Program-made: the position numbers and the translations under genes
In this document: one piece after another, positions 1 through 8,455 of the stretch
Layout of the letters: each line of letters opens with the position of its first letter
Position numbering within the stretch: the first letter of the stretch is position 1
The notes under the pieces: generated by a model
What the model saw: only the letters and a program-made list of their open reading frames with translations
What the model was told of the DNA's origin: nothing
Databases searched by the model: none
Assembly (NCBI RefSeq): GCF_008369935.1
Contig: NZ_VTUZ01000003.1
Coordinates: 372,001-436,000, forward strand
Length of the DNA stretch: 64,000 nucleotides
Direction: 5' to 3'
DNA from: Paraburkholderia panacisoli
Lineage (GTDB): Bacteria; Pseudomonadota; Gammaproteobacteria; Burkholderiales; Burkholderiaceae

Positions 1-1
1 G

Positions 2-409
2 AATAGCCGTTTCGTCGCGGATTTCGTCGGCTCGACCAATTTCATCGACGGCACGGTGCGCCATTGCGAGGCCGACAGCGGCAATATCATCGTCGATTCC
101 GCGATCGGCACGATTGCGGTGGCGAATGCGACAGCGTGCCGCGAAGGCGACGAGATCTCGATCTCGCTGCGTCCCGAGAACGTGATGGTTCACGAGACGC
201 GCGAAGCGGCGCAGGGGCAGCGCAACGTGTTCGAAGGCACGGTATTCGCGAAGGTCTTTCTCGGCGAAACGCTCGATTTCCAGATCAGCGTCAACGGACA
301 GACCGTGCTTGCGCGTGTTCACCCTTCGCATAAGACGCCGGTCGGACAACCGATCTGGTTCTCCGTCGATCCGGCCTGTTGCATTGCATTGCGTAGTGAG
401 AAAGTCTGA
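2..409 (+). CDS. ABC transporter ATP-binding protein, C-terminal part (TOBE domain), partial
   Basis: This is the last 135 residues of a gene that begins left of the window. The visible part has no Walker or signature motifs. It matches the TOBE-type accessory domain found at the C-terminus of ATPases that energise polyamine, iron and sugar importers: a 'FVADFVGSTNF' entry strand, then 'SLRPENV' near the middle, then 'FLGETLDFQI'. The TOBE domain normally senses substrate or regulates the ATPase. The gene runs towards the binding-protein gene at 559-1620, so the two are convergent and are not one operon even though both belong to importer families. It ends just before a strong intrinsic terminator. 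The domain assignment is from pattern recognition of the SLRPE motif; the substrate cannot be told. Confidence 0.85.
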   Translation, partial: NSRFVADFVGSTNFIDGTVRHCEADSGNIIVDSAIGTIAVANATACREGDEISISLRPENVMVHETREAAQGQRNVFEGTVFAKVFLGETLDFQISVNGQTVLARVHPSHKTPVGQPIWFSVDPACCIALRSEKV

Positions 410-464
410 GAGAGATAGCGCGGCAGTCCGTAACAGCAACAATAACGTCCTTTAGCAAGCGCTC

Positions 465-515
465 CGCTCGCGAATAACGGGTCATGCTGGGCCCATTGTT
501 CGCGAGCGTTTTTTT
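465..515 (+). terminator. Rho-independent terminator after the ABC ATPase gene
   Basis: CGCTCGCGAATAA pairs with TTGTTCGCGAGCG (12 of 13 pairs) around an 18-base loop, followed by seven Ts. It lies 55 bases after the stop codon of the ATPase gene, and the T-run is on the plus strand. Confidence 0.8.
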
Positions 516-558
516 GCGCACGCCCCGGCAATGAGACGCGCGCGATTTCATGCGGAAT

Positions 559-1620
559 TTATGAGGAAGCGTGCAGGAAAATCTGATTGAACGTCTGCGT
601 CCATGCCATCTTCTCCTTCAGCGGCATCGCGGGATCGACGAGCGTGATCTTCGTGCCCTGCAGGGGCGAAGCGACGGTCCGATTGGTTGGCACATAGTCG
701 CGCGAAGCGAGAATGCGCTGCGCGTCGACCGACAGCAGATAGTCGTACATCAGCAATGCGGCGGCGGGATGCGGCGCATGGTTCGTGACGGCAATGCCGT
801 TCGCGCGCGCGGCGGCCGGCTCCATCAAAAACCAGTCGATCGGCGCGCCTTTGCGTTTTGCCTGCGCAGGCATGTAGTTATAGACCTCGAGCCCGAGTGG
901 TACTTCGCCCGCCGCGACCAGATTCGTCAGCAATGAATTGCCGACCCGCGCGGACACGCCGTTCTTTTCGACCAGCGTGCGGAAGAACTGCACGCCTGTG
1001 TCGCCGCCCATCTGCGTCGCGACGGTAGCGAACCAGTCGGCGCTTTTGGCTTCGATACCGAGCTTGCCCTTCCAGTGCGGCGCGAGCAGATCCTCGAAAC
1101 GCGTCGGCAAATCGGCGCGCTGGATGATATTCGTGTTGTACGCCTGAACCCACACGGACAGCATCGTCGCGGCCCACAGGCGATGCGCGGGCAGCGTTTC
1201 GGGCATCAGTTGGTCATGCACGGGCGAGACGACGGGCTGCAGGATCTTTTCGCGGCGCAACGCATCGAGAAACGATGATCCGGTATGCACCGCATCGACG
1301 ATATAGCGTCGCCCCTGCGTTTCCGCGACGCAGCGCTGCACGACCTGCTCGTCGCCCCCGCGCCATACGTTGACCTTGATGCCATAGCGTGCCTCGAACG
1401 GATCGACGAGCGGCGCGATATCCGACTGCGCGATCGACGTATAGAAGTTGAGTTCGCCCTCATCCCTGGCGGCGCGCAGAATGCGCTCGGCGCGGTCCGC
1501 GCCCATGTATTGAGTGAGCGCCATGTTCGGCGAGATATCGCTCGCGCCCCATGCGGTGCCGGCCATATGGGCGAGAGGCCATAGCGCGCACAGTTTCACG
1601 ACTGAGCGTCGGGTCGTCAT
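559..1620 (-). CDS. Periplasmic solute-binding protein of an ABC importer (family 1, iron/polyamine-like)
   Basis: The 353-residue product begins with MTTRRSVVKL and a hydrophobic stretch ending near 'GTAWGA', a Tat- or Sec-type export signal with twin arginines. The mature part has features of family-1 binding proteins ('ILRAARDEGELNFYTSI' near the start, 'PHWKGKLGIE' in the middle), which bind metal-anion complexes or small organic solutes in the periplasm. I chose the ATG at 1620 because GGAGAC lies just upstream; an in-frame start at 1653 has no such site. It is the last gene of the minus-strand operon with the Rieske oxygenase (2758-4107) and aldo/keto reductase (1664-2686), which suggests it brings in the oxygenase substrate or a related compound. 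No permease or complete ATPase sits beside it, so partners must be elsewhere or in the truncated gene at the left edge. Confidence 0.82.
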   Translation of the reverse strand: MTTRRSVVKLCALWPLAHMAGTAWGASDISPNMALTQYMGADRAERILRAARDEGELNFYTSIAQSDIAPLVDPFEARYGIKVNVWRGGDEQVVQRCVAETQGRRYIVDAVHTGSSFLDALRREKILQPVVSPVHDQLMPETLPAHRLWAATMLSVWVQAYNTNIIQRADLPTRFEDLLAPHWKGKLGIEAKSADWFATVATQMGGDTGVQFFRTLVEKNGVSARVGNSLLTNLVAAGEVPLGLEVYNYMPAQAKRKGAPIDWFLMEPAAARANGIAVTNHAPHPAAALLMYDYLLSVDAQRILASRDYVPTNRTVASPLQGTKITLVDPAMPLKEKMAWTQTFNQIFLHASS

Positions 1621-1663
1621 GATGTCTCCATGAGGTTTTTTTAGTGTAGGCAATGCGGGCTGC

Positions 1664-2686
1664 CTATGCAGCCGCGAAATTGCTGCGCCAGAGCGCCTCG
1701 ATCTGGTTGAGCACGCGCGCGTTCAGCGGCGGCGCACCGGATACCGCGCACAATTCCTCGAGCTGGCTCAGTCCAGAAAATCCACCGAGCACGGTCGTCA
1801 CGCCCGGGTGCGACAGCACGAACCGATACGCGGCCTGGGCCAGCGTCCAGCCGCATTCGACGGCGATCGGCAGCAGTTGCGCGGCCTTGCGCCGGGATTC
1901 GCGCGTCGCGTCGGCCTCGCGATCGACGCCGCGCGCGAGCGGATGACGATCCGCGCCTGCGACGCTCGCATCGGTCAGAAAGCCGCCCGCCAGCGCGCTG
2001 AAAACGGCCGCGCCGATGCCATGCCGCGCGGTGGCGTCGAGTACCGCGCCGCCGTCGCGATCCACGTCGAGTCCCGGTGGACGCAGCATGCCCGCGGTCG
2101 GATTGAGCAGCGTGTACGACACGTTGACCATGCTGAAGAGCCCTGTTTCCAGCAACGCATTGACTTCGCGCGCGTCGTTGCCGCGGCAGATAAAGCCGAT
2201 ATGCCGCGCCTTGCCGTCGCGCAGCACGCGTTGCAGTCCGTCGAGCGCGCCGGCTGGCCGCGTGAAGTCATCGAGACCCAGCGTTTTGTAGCCGCGGCCT
2301 TCGAGCGCGGTCGGACCCGCGCGCGGGCCGTTATGGATCTGCAGAAAGTCGAGACAGTCGACGCCGAGCCGTCGCAAGCTCTCTTCAGTCGACAGCACGA
2401 CGTGACCCGCGATGTCATCGAGATCGCACGCGCGCACTTCGACCTTCGAATTGATCAGCGGCCGGGCCTGCAGTGCCTTCAGCACGCGGCCGAGATTGAC
2501 TTCTGCGGCGCCGTCACCATAGTCGGGCGCGTTGTCGAAATAGTTGATGCCGAGTTCGAGCGCACGCGCGACGATTCTGCACTGTTCGTCGAAACTGCCG
2601 CGCACCATCAGGCCCGCGTTGCCCCCGCAGCCAAAGCCGATCTCCGATACCTTGATGCCTGCCGCGCCTACCGTTCTGTATAACAT
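1664..2686 (-). CDS. Aldo/keto reductase
   Basis: This 340-residue enzyme has an aldo/keto reductase TIM barrel. The catalytic tetrad is recognisable: Asp and Tyr in 'NYFDNAPDYGDG', Lys in 'INSKVEV' and His in 'FLQIHNG'. The family reduces or oxidises carbonyl/alcohol groups with NAD(P)H in the cytoplasm. The C-terminal 'HPGVTTVLGGFSGLSQLEEL' matches the cofactor-binding segment of the family. The start MLYRTVGAAG at 2686 is the natural family start and is preceded by a GGCGAGGAAAC stretch. It lies between the Rieske oxygenase gene and the binding-protein gene in the same direction with a 71-base gap, so it is probably co-transcribed. It may act on an aldehyde, ketone or dihydrodiol intermediate formed by the oxygenase; the substrate is unknown. 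Confidence 0.88.
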   Translation of the reverse strand: MLYRTVGAAGIKVSEIGFGCGGNAGLMVRGSFDEQCRIVARALELGINYFDNAPDYGDGAAEVNLGRVLKALQARPLINSKVEVRACDLDDIAGHVVLSTEESLRRLGVDCLDFLQIHNGPRAGPTALEGRGYKTLGLDDFTRPAGALDGLQRVLRDGKARHIGFICRGNDAREVNALLETGLFSMVNVSYTLLNPTAGMLRPPGLDVDRDGGAVLDATARHGIGAAVFSALAGGFLTDASVAGADRHPLARGVDREADATRESRRKAAQLLPIAVECGWTLAQAAYRFVLSHPGVTTVLGGFSGLSQLEELCAVSGAPPLNARVLNQIEALWRSNFAAA

Positions 2687-2757
2687 CGACGTTTCCTCGC
2701 CGGAAATGGACAACGCCCGGCGCGAACGTAGCTCGCGCCGGGCAGGGCGAATCGCAC

Positions 2758-4107
2758 TCAGTTCGAGCCGGACTCCGTTTTTTCCAACGCGTTTTGCTGC
2801 GCGGTCTCGAACTCCTCGATCTTGCGATGCAGGTCTTTGACCAGCTCCAGCGCGGGGCCGTAGCGGTCCGCATCGTCGTTGAAGAAGCCGCGGTGATAGA
2901 GCTTGCGGAAGTTGTGCTTCAAGAGCGGCTTGCTGTAGTCGGGCGCGCTGCCCGATCCGTAGATGATGTCGGGCGACTCGCGGTAAAAGTTGATCGGGTC
3001 GAGCCCTTCCTCGACGCGGCCGATCTGCTGGTCGAGCTGGCGGCGTAGCAGCACGATCGGAATGTCGGTGCGGCCGAGCAGTTCGGCCGTGCGGTCGGTG
3101 ATCGCGCCTTGCGCATCCCAGACCAGCGCGTCCTGCGCGAGCACGTAGTCGAGAATCGGCTTGCCGTTTTCGTCGTGGCGCGGCGGCTCGTACCACGGCA
3201 CGGAATCCTGCTGCGGCGCTTCGACGCCTGGGGGCGCGGCATACACCTGATAGCAGATGTGATACGTATGCGTATCGTCGATCGGCACGCGGATCTGGTA
3301 CTCGCTGCGCGGCGCACCCGTCTTGCCGGTCTGCGTGAAGAACGGGAAGATCACGGTCGAATGCTCGCGCGTGTAATCGGAGTCGGCGCCGAGTTCTTGC
3401 GAATAGCGTACGCCCTTTGAAATGCCGGTTTCCGTTTCGTTCGCGTAGAGCTCCTTGATACCGATGCCGGTCTTCAGGCGCGTATGCAGCGTGTGCTCCG
3501 CGCGCGCCGCCGCTTCTTCATAGCGCCCTTGCTGCTCGAGCACGTACTGGAACATATGGCCATGCGCCCACGCGCTGTGCGTCGGGTCGCCGGTGTTTTC
3601 GTGGCATTGCAGCCAGTTGCAATTGATTGTCATGATGCCGATCTGGCGGATCGCATTGGGCCACACGAACAGATCCCAGCGCGGCAGCGCGGGCGCGGGC
3701 TGCGGGCCCAGATACGCGAACACTAGGCCGCCCAGTTCCTGCACCGGATACGCCTTCAGCTTCTGCTTGATTTCACCGCGCGGCGTCGCTTCCATCGGAC
3801 GCTCGACGCATTTCCCGCCTTCATTGAAGAGCCAGCCGTGATACGGGCAGCGCAGCCCGCATTGATCGGGGATGCCGAATTGCAGGTCCACGTTGCGATG
3901 CAGACAGCGATCGCCGACGAGGCCGAGCGTGCCGCTCTTGTCTTTGTACAGCACGAGGTCTTCGCCGAGCACACGCACCTTGCGCACCGGGTTTTCGTCG
4001 AGTTGGGAATAGGGGGCAATGGGAATCCAGTAGCGGCGCATCAGTTCGCCGCCGGGAGTGTCCGGACCTACGCGCGTCAGGCGCTCGTTCATCGCTGCGG
4101 TCAGCAT
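2758..4107 (-). CDS. Rieske ring-hydroxylating oxygenase, alpha subunit (phthalate 4,5-dioxygenase-like)
   Basis: This 449-residue protein is the oxygenase component of a non-heme iron oxygenase that inserts O2 into an aromatic acid or demethylates an aryl ether. The Rieske [2Fe-2S] ligands are C68/H70 and C87/H90 (pattern CLH...CPYHGW). The mononuclear iron site is in 'NTGDPTHSAWAHGH', with D174, H177 and H182. Length and layout fit the single-subunit phthalate dioxygenase / vanillate demethylase group that has no beta subunit. The ATG at 4107 follows a GGAGAC site. It is transcribed divergently from an IclR regulator (4303) and a VanB-type reductase (5132), which should supply its electrons. 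An aldo/keto reductase and a binding protein follow in the same operon. The substrate is not determinable from sequence alone. Confidence 0.93.
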   Translation of the reverse strand: MLTAAMNERLTRVGPDTPGGELMRRYWIPIAPYSQLDENPVRKVRVLGEDLVLYKDKSGTLGLVGDRCLHRNVDLQFGIPDQCGLRCPYHGWLFNEGGKCVERPMEATPRGEIKQKLKAYPVQELGGLVFAYLGPQPAPALPRWDLFVWPNAIRQIGIMTINCNWLQCHENTGDPTHSAWAHGHMFQYVLEQQGRYEEAAARAEHTLHTRLKTGIGIKELYANETETGISKGVRYSQELGADSDYTREHSTVIFPFFTQTGKTGAPRSEYQIRVPIDDTHTYHICYQVYAAPPGVEAPQQDSVPWYEPPRHDENGKPILDYVLAQDALVWDAQGAITDRTAELLGRTDIPIVLLRRQLDQQIGRVEEGLDPINFYRESPDIIYGSGSAPDYSKPLLKHNFRKLYHRGFFNDDADRYGPALELVKDLHRKIEEFETAQQNALEKTESGSN

Positions 4108-4226
4108 GTCGTCTCCAGATTGGGGGCATGGATATAAGTGCCGGTACAGGTGCGCGCTTTGTGCGCACTGTCCGTGTTGGCGAGTTCAGAATAGGTTTCG
4201 TATAGTGGTCCGTCAAGCGGCACAAA

Positions 4227-4241
4227 TTCTGTTCGACAGAA
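4227..4241. promoter_or_regulatory. Perfect inverted repeat in the divergent Rieske/IclR promoter region (candidate operator)
   Basis: TTCTGT-TCG-ACAGAA is a perfect 6+3+6 palindrome in the 195-base gap between the oxygenase start (4107, minus) and the IclR start (4303, plus). Its position 62 bases upstream of the regulator suggests a binding site for that regulator. It differs from the triple element found near the second IclR gene, in agreement with the two regulators being distinct. Confidence 0.5.
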
Positions 4242-4302
4242 CAATCATCGCGGCGTATAACTGGCTCCATCGAACGCATTCGATGCATGAAGGAGAGGCA
4301 AA

Positions 4303-5085
4303 ATGGAGATGGAAGTCGAGGCCGCTGTCGCAACGTCGGCACCCGCGGATTGCGCGGCGAGCGGCGACGAAGGCCGCACCCGTGTGGAGGCTGTCGAACG
4401 CTCGCTCGCGCTGCTGCAATGTTTTCGTCAGCCTGGTGAGGTGTTGTCGCTTGCGGTGCTCGCGCAGCGCTCGTCGTTCTACAAGAGCACGATCCTGCGC
4501 CTGACCGCATCGCTCGTGTACATGAAGTTTCTGGAACGCGACGCGGCCGGCAAGTACCGGCTCGGACCGGAGCTCAGGCGTCTCGGCGCATTGAGCGAAG
4601 CGCCGGTCAGCGTCGAGGCACTGGTGCGGCCGGCGTTGCAAAAGCTGTCGTCGTTCACGCGCGAGACCGCGTCGTTCTACGTGCGCGACGGCAACGAACG
4701 CATGTGCCTGTATCGCGTGAATTCGCCGCGCTCGACACGTCATCATCTGGAGGAAGGTTCGCGTCATCCGTATCGCACCGGCGCGGCGGGCCGCGTACTG
4801 TGCGCGTACGACCCGCAATACGCGAAAGACGAAACCTCGGTGGCGACGCGCGCACGCGGCTGGGTCGTGTCCAAGGGTGAGCGCGATCCCGATCTCGCCG
4901 CGATCGCGGTGCCGCTGACGAACGAAAGCGGCGAGCTGCTCGGCGCGCTCACGGTGTCCGGCTTGCTCACACGCTTCTCGACCGAACAGATCAAGGTGTT
5001 CCGCAAGCTGCTGATCGATACCGCGAATGAACTGCGGCCGCGTTTGCCGCCGCTGCGCATCATCGATCAAACGCACAACGCGTGA
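4303..5085 (+). CDS. IclR-family transcriptional regulator
   Basis: The 260-residue protein has an N-terminal winged helix (about residues 25-90; 'RVEAVERSLALLQCF', then 'FYKSTILRLTASL' as the recognition helix region and 'GKYRLGPEL' as the wing). A C-terminal IclR effector domain follows, with 'TGAAGRVLCAYDP' and 'AIAVPLTNESGELLGAL'. IclR proteins are dimeric or tetrameric ligand-responsive regulators, often of aromatic-acid genes. An ideal GAAGGAGAGG site precedes the ATG. It sits between the divergent Rieske oxygenase and the reductase at 5132, so it most likely controls both. A perfect 15-base palindrome lies 62 bases upstream of its start. Confidence 0.93.
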   Translation: MEMEVEAAVATSAPADCAASGDEGRTRVEAVERSLALLQCFRQPGEVLSLAVLAQRSSFYKSTILRLTASLVYMKFLERDAAGKYRLGPELRRLGALSEAPVSVEALVRPALQKLSSFTRETASFYVRDGNERMCLYRVNSPRSTRHHLEEGSRHPYRTGAAGRVLCAYDPQYAKDETSVATRARGWVVSKGERDPDLAAIAVPLTNESGELLGALTVSGLLTRFSTEQIKVFRKLLIDTANELRPRLPPLRIIDQTHNA

Positions 5086-5131
5086 GCCACACGCATTCGA
5101 CATCTCTTTCAAGGTAGCCCGAGGTTTTTCA

Positions 5132-6136
5132 ATGGATACACCCACTATCGAGCGCGAACGCGTCGCCGCTGAAACTAGAACGGAAACTGAAGAGCAGGGC
5201 ACAGTCAGCATGCGTCTGACGTCGATCCGTTACGCCGCCGCCGACATCAACCTGTACGAAATGCGGCGGCCCGACAACGCGCCGCTGCCGTCCGTCGCGC
5301 CCGGCGCGCACATCGACGTGCATTTGCCGAACGGCCTGATGCGTCAATACTCGCTCGTGACGGCGGATGGCGATCCGCGCGCGTATGTGGTGGGCATCAA
5401 GCGCGACCGCGCAAGCCGTGGCGGCTCCGCGTTCATGCATGACAGGCTGCGGGTCGGCCAGACGCTCAATATCGGCGGCCCGCGCAATCACTTTCCGCTC
5501 GACGAAACGGTGGGCTACACGGTGCTGGTCGCGGGCGGCATCGGCATCACGCCGATCTGGGCAATGGCGCAGCGGCTCTTGAAGCTGGGCCGCGCGTTCG
5601 AGCTGCATTACGCGTGCCGCGAACGGCGCGAAGCGGCGTTTCTCGAGCAGATCGAAGCGCTGCCGCAGGTGCATCTTCATGTCGACGCGGAGCAGGGCGG
5701 CAAGCCGCTCGACATCGCCGCGATCGTTGCCCGCGCGCCGCAAGACGCTCACTACTATTGCTGCGGCCCGCTGCCGATGCTGACGGCCTATGAAGCGGCC
5801 ACCGCCGCGCTCGACCCTGCTCAGGTGCATGCCGAGTACTTCATGCCGAAAGCGCAAGCCGCATGCGAAGGCGGTTTTGTCGTCGAACTGCAGCGAACCG
5901 GGCAGACGTTTGGGATACCTGAAGGCAAGACGATTCTTCAGGTGCTGCGCGAAGCCGGGGTCGCGGCCCCTTATTCGTGTGAAGAGGGCATTTGCGGCGC
6001 ATGCATGGTGAAAGTGGTGTCGGGCACGCCGGACCATCGCGACAGCATCCTGTCGGAGCGCGAAAAGCAGCGTGGCGACGCGATGCTCATCTGCTGTTCT
6101 GGCTCGAAGAGCGAGAAGCTCGTGATCGACTTCTGA
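5132..6136 (+). CDS. VanB/phthalate-dioxygenase-type reductase (FMN, NAD, C-terminal 2Fe-2S)
   Basis: This 334-residue protein passes electrons from NAD(P)H through FMN and a plant-type [2Fe-2S] centre to a Rieske oxygenase. Visible motifs in order are the flavin-binding 'RQYSLV' (residues 71-76), the nucleotide-binding 'GGIGITP' (135-141), the 'YCCGPLPML' segment, and C-terminal iron-sulfur ligands C283, C288, C291 and C321. Iron-sulfur domain at the C-terminus is typical of phthalate dioxygenase reductase and VanB. I chose the ATG at 5132 because the reading frame upstream overlaps the end of the IclR gene and lacks homology. It starts 46 bases after the IclR stop, so it is probably co-transcribed with the regulator and serves the divergent oxygenase at 2758-4107. 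Confidence 0.92.
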   Translation: MDTPTIERERVAAETRTETEEQGTVSMRLTSIRYAAADINLYEMRRPDNAPLPSVAPGAHIDVHLPNGLMRQYSLVTADGDPRAYVVGIKRDRASRGGSAFMHDRLRVGQTLNIGGPRNHFPLDETVGYTVLVAGGIGITPIWAMAQRLLKLGRAFELHYACRERREAAFLEQIEALPQVHLHVDAEQGGKPLDIAAIVARAPQDAHYYCCGPLPMLTAYEAATAALDPAQVHAEYFMPKAQAACEGGFVVELQRTGQTFGIPEGKTILQVLREAGVAAPYSCEEGICGACMVKVVSGTPDHRDSILSEREKQRGDAMLICCSGSKSEKLVIDF

Positions 6137-6168
6137 TCGCTGATCGCTGATCGCTGATCGCTGATCGC
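6134..6168. repeat. Five exact tandem copies of TGATCGC
   Basis: Five perfect head-to-tail copies of the heptamer TGATCGC start inside the stop codon of the reductase gene: the first copy supplies the TGA. Copy number of such a short exact array is likely to vary between strains by slippage. Because the unit is 7 bases and the array starts at the stop codon, changes in copy number should not alter the protein. Confidence 0.95.
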
Positions 6169-6454
6169 GGCGCGACCTGCGATCAGCTTCGGTCCGACCA
6201 GGGTAAATCTTCGATGTTCGGCGACCAGGGAAGGGCCGGGCAGCACCACGTTTTCTTCAACGGCGGGATTCGCGCGCGCTGCGGAACGACCGTCGCTTCA
6301 AAGGCAATCGCACCTCAGTGACAGCTTCCTGCGACTTTCATTGCTGAGCCCCCCGACTGTTTAGTGGCGGCAGGATGCGCTCGCCGCGCGCGCGTTCGGC
6401 GTCCAGCGGCAAGGGCATGCTAACGGCGCGGCGTTTCAACCCATCGGCGATCGA
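6169..6454. other. Non-coding stretch between the reductase and MFS genes
   Basis: These 286 bases separate the ends of two convergent genes. I see no convincing gene, hairpin with T-run, or RNA gene in them. Confidence 0.5.
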
Positions 6455-7750
6455 TCAGCCCGCGGTCGTTTCAGGCTTCGCGCGCGCCGCCGCCGTGCCG
6501 TTGCCGGCCTGCGTTCTGTCCGCCGAATCGCGCGGATGGTGCTGCTCCGGATACACATACGGCCCGAGCCGGCAGATCGAGACGACCGAGAGCAGCACGA
6601 GCGCGGCGAACACCCACAGCGCGGCGTGATACGAATGCAGCAGGTCGTAGCACAGGCCCGACAGGAAGATCATGATGCCCGCGCCCCAGCCCCAGCATGC
6701 CCACATGCTGCCGCATACGCGCCCGAAGAGCCGCAGATCGAAATAGCGGCTGACGATGAACGTGATGATGTCCGCCTCCGCGCCGATGCTGACGCCAATC
6801 AGCGCCGCCGCGACCATCGCCGCCGATCCCGTTGCTCCCGCCGCGAGAATCAGCACGCCGCACAAGGTCAGCGTGAACGACATCGCCGCGACATAGGGCG
6901 CGTGAACGCGGTCCATCAGATAGCCCGCGAACAACCGTCCCACCGCCGACGAGAGGCCCGCGATCGACAGCATGCTCGCGGCGGCGCGCACGGTCTCGCC
7001 GCGGTCGGTCATCATCGGCACGAGTTGCGACAGCAGCGCAAGCAGCACACCCGACATGCAGAAGATCGAGATGCCCAGCAGCCGGAACGTGCGGTCGTGC
7101 CTGAAGATGGTCCACAGCGAAGGCAGCTTGTCGGCGGATTGGCGCGTGCGGCGCGCGATCGCTTCGTCGGTGCCGGGCGGCATGCGCACCAGCAGATAGA
7201 GCGCGGGAATCGAGATCGCGGCCATCATCGCCGCGACACCGAGATAGCCCGTGCGCCAGCCGAAGTGACGCAGCAGAAAGCCCGCGTATTGCGGCATCAG
7301 CATCGCGCCGATCGCCGTGCCGCCGACGGTGAGGCCGAGCGCGAGGCCGCGCCGGCGATCGAAGCGCGCGCAGACGACCTTCGCGTACGGCAGTGCATTA
7401 CTGCCCGGCGCGAAGAAGCCGACCATCACGAACACGAGGCAGAAGAGCGGTAACGAAACGGGAATCACGCCGACGAGCGCGATCGACAGCGCGAATATCG
7501 CCAGAAAGAACAGCGTGGGGCGCCGCACGCCCCAACGGTCGATCAGCGAGCCGAGGACGATCGTCCCCGGTCCCATCGCAAACTCGAAGATCGTCAGGCC
7601 GAGCGATACCTGCGCGCGGCTCCAGCCGTTTTCCGCCGCGATGGCCTTGATGAAAGTGCCGAACATGAACGCGGAAATCACGCCCGCGCCGACCGACAGG
7701 CACATTGCTCCGCCTGCGACGGTCCACCAACGATTGATATCCTGCTTCAA
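6455..7750 (-). CDS. Major facilitator superfamily transporter
   Basis: This is a 431-residue inner-membrane permease with about twelve hydrophobic segments. The loop after the second segment reads 'GSLIDRWGVRRP', the signature A motif of MFS carriers, repeated in weaker form as 'GYLMDRVHAP' in the second half. The first segments ('SVGAGVISAFMFGTFIKAI') resemble the monocarboxylate/oxalate-formate branch. The start is a TTG at 7750 preceded by GGTGGAGAGAG; no nearby ATG fits better. It lies downstream of module B oxygenase genes on the same strand (142 bases after the small gene at 7892) and convergent with module A. It probably carries an aromatic or other organic acid across the inner membrane. 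Confidence 0.9.
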   Translation of the reverse strand: MKQDINRWWTVAGGAMCLSVGAGVISAFMFGTFIKAIAAENGWSRAQVSLGLTIFEFAMGPGTIVLGSLIDRWGVRRPTLFFLAIFALSIALVGVIPVSLPLFCLVFVMVGFFAPGSNALPYAKVVCARFDRRRGLALGLTVGGTAIGAMLMPQYAGFLLRHFGWRTGYLGVAAMMAAISIPALYLLVRMPPGTDEAIARRTRQSADKLPSLWTIFRHDRTFRLLGISIFCMSGVLLALLSQLVPMMTDRGETVRAAASMLSIAGLSSAVGRLFAGYLMDRVHAPYVAAMSFTLTLCGVLILAAGATGSAAMVAAALIGVSIGAEADIITFIVSRYFDLRLFGRVCGSMWACWGWGAGIMIFLSGLCYDLLHSYHAALWVFAALVLLSVVSICRLGPYVYPEQHHPRDSADRTQAGNGTAAARAKPETTAG

Positions 7751-7891
7751 CTGTCTCTCTCCACCTCGTTTGCCGCGCCGGCGCTTTGCGCGCCGTTCGC
7801 GGTGTGGGGTTGTGCATGCGGTCGTGTTTGCCGCAGTTATCGGATGTTATACGCGAAGCGGGTGTCCAGCTCGCTGGCTATATTTCGTGCA

Positions 7892-8455
7892 CTACGTTGC
7901 GCGGGTGGCGCCGAGCGCTTCGAGCAGGTCCGCGAGGTAGTCGTTGCCGCTCACGAGAACCAGCATCGTGCACCACGGGCGCAACGCATCGGCGGTGCGG
8001 TGGCGCCGCGCCTGTTGCTGCTTCTGTTGCGTTTGCGCGCCCTGAACAGCAGGGCGGATGACGGCCGACACCGTCACGCCGCGTTGGCGCCACTCCTGCG
8101 CGGCGAGCGCGGCGGCGCGCGGATCATCGCCTTCGGTGCCGACGATGATCGCGAGATCCGGCGCGCCGAGCCAGGCGGCCATCGCGTCGGATGCGGCGTT
8201 CATCGTGTGCGGCCAGTCGCCCGCCTGCGGATCGTGGGTGCCGGCGAGTGCCGCCAGTTCGCTCGCGCGGGCAAACCGCACGTTCGATTCGGAGGCGGTG
8301 GCGCAGGCGCGCAGCTCGTCGTCGTCGCATTCGCTCAGCGTGACGACGCGCACGTGGCGCGGTGACGAATTTGCGGCCCGCACGCGAAAGCGTGCCTCGG
8401 GCGCAAGTGCCGCGCGTTGCGGCGCGACGGCGAGAGAAGCGTGCGTCATTTCCAT
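7892..8455 (-). CDS. Hypothetical protein translationally coupled to the zinc dehydrogenase
   Basis: I do not recognise this 187-residue protein (185 residues from the second ATG). Its start region overlaps the end of the dehydrogenase gene: one ATG is at 8455 and a second at 8449 forms an ATGA overlap with that gene's stop, so it is very likely translated together with it. The centre contains 'GAPDLAIIVGTEGDDPRAAA' followed by 'RGVTVSAVIRP', a beta-alpha-beta pattern vaguely like the nucleotide-binding core of the tubulin/FtsZ fold, but this is only a resemblance. A Gln/Arg-rich linker follows. No signal peptide or membrane segment is visible. Operon position suggests an accessory role in the aromatic pathway. 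Confidence 0.65.
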   Translation of the reverse strand: MEMTHASLAVAPQRAALAPEARFRVRAANSSPRHVRVVTLSECDDDELRACATASESNVRFARASELAALAGTHDPQAGDWPHTMNAASDAMAAWLGAPDLAIIVGTEGDDPRAAALAAQEWRQRGVTVSAVIRPAVQGAQTQQKQQQARRHRTADALRPWCTMLVLVSGNDYLADLLEALGATRAT

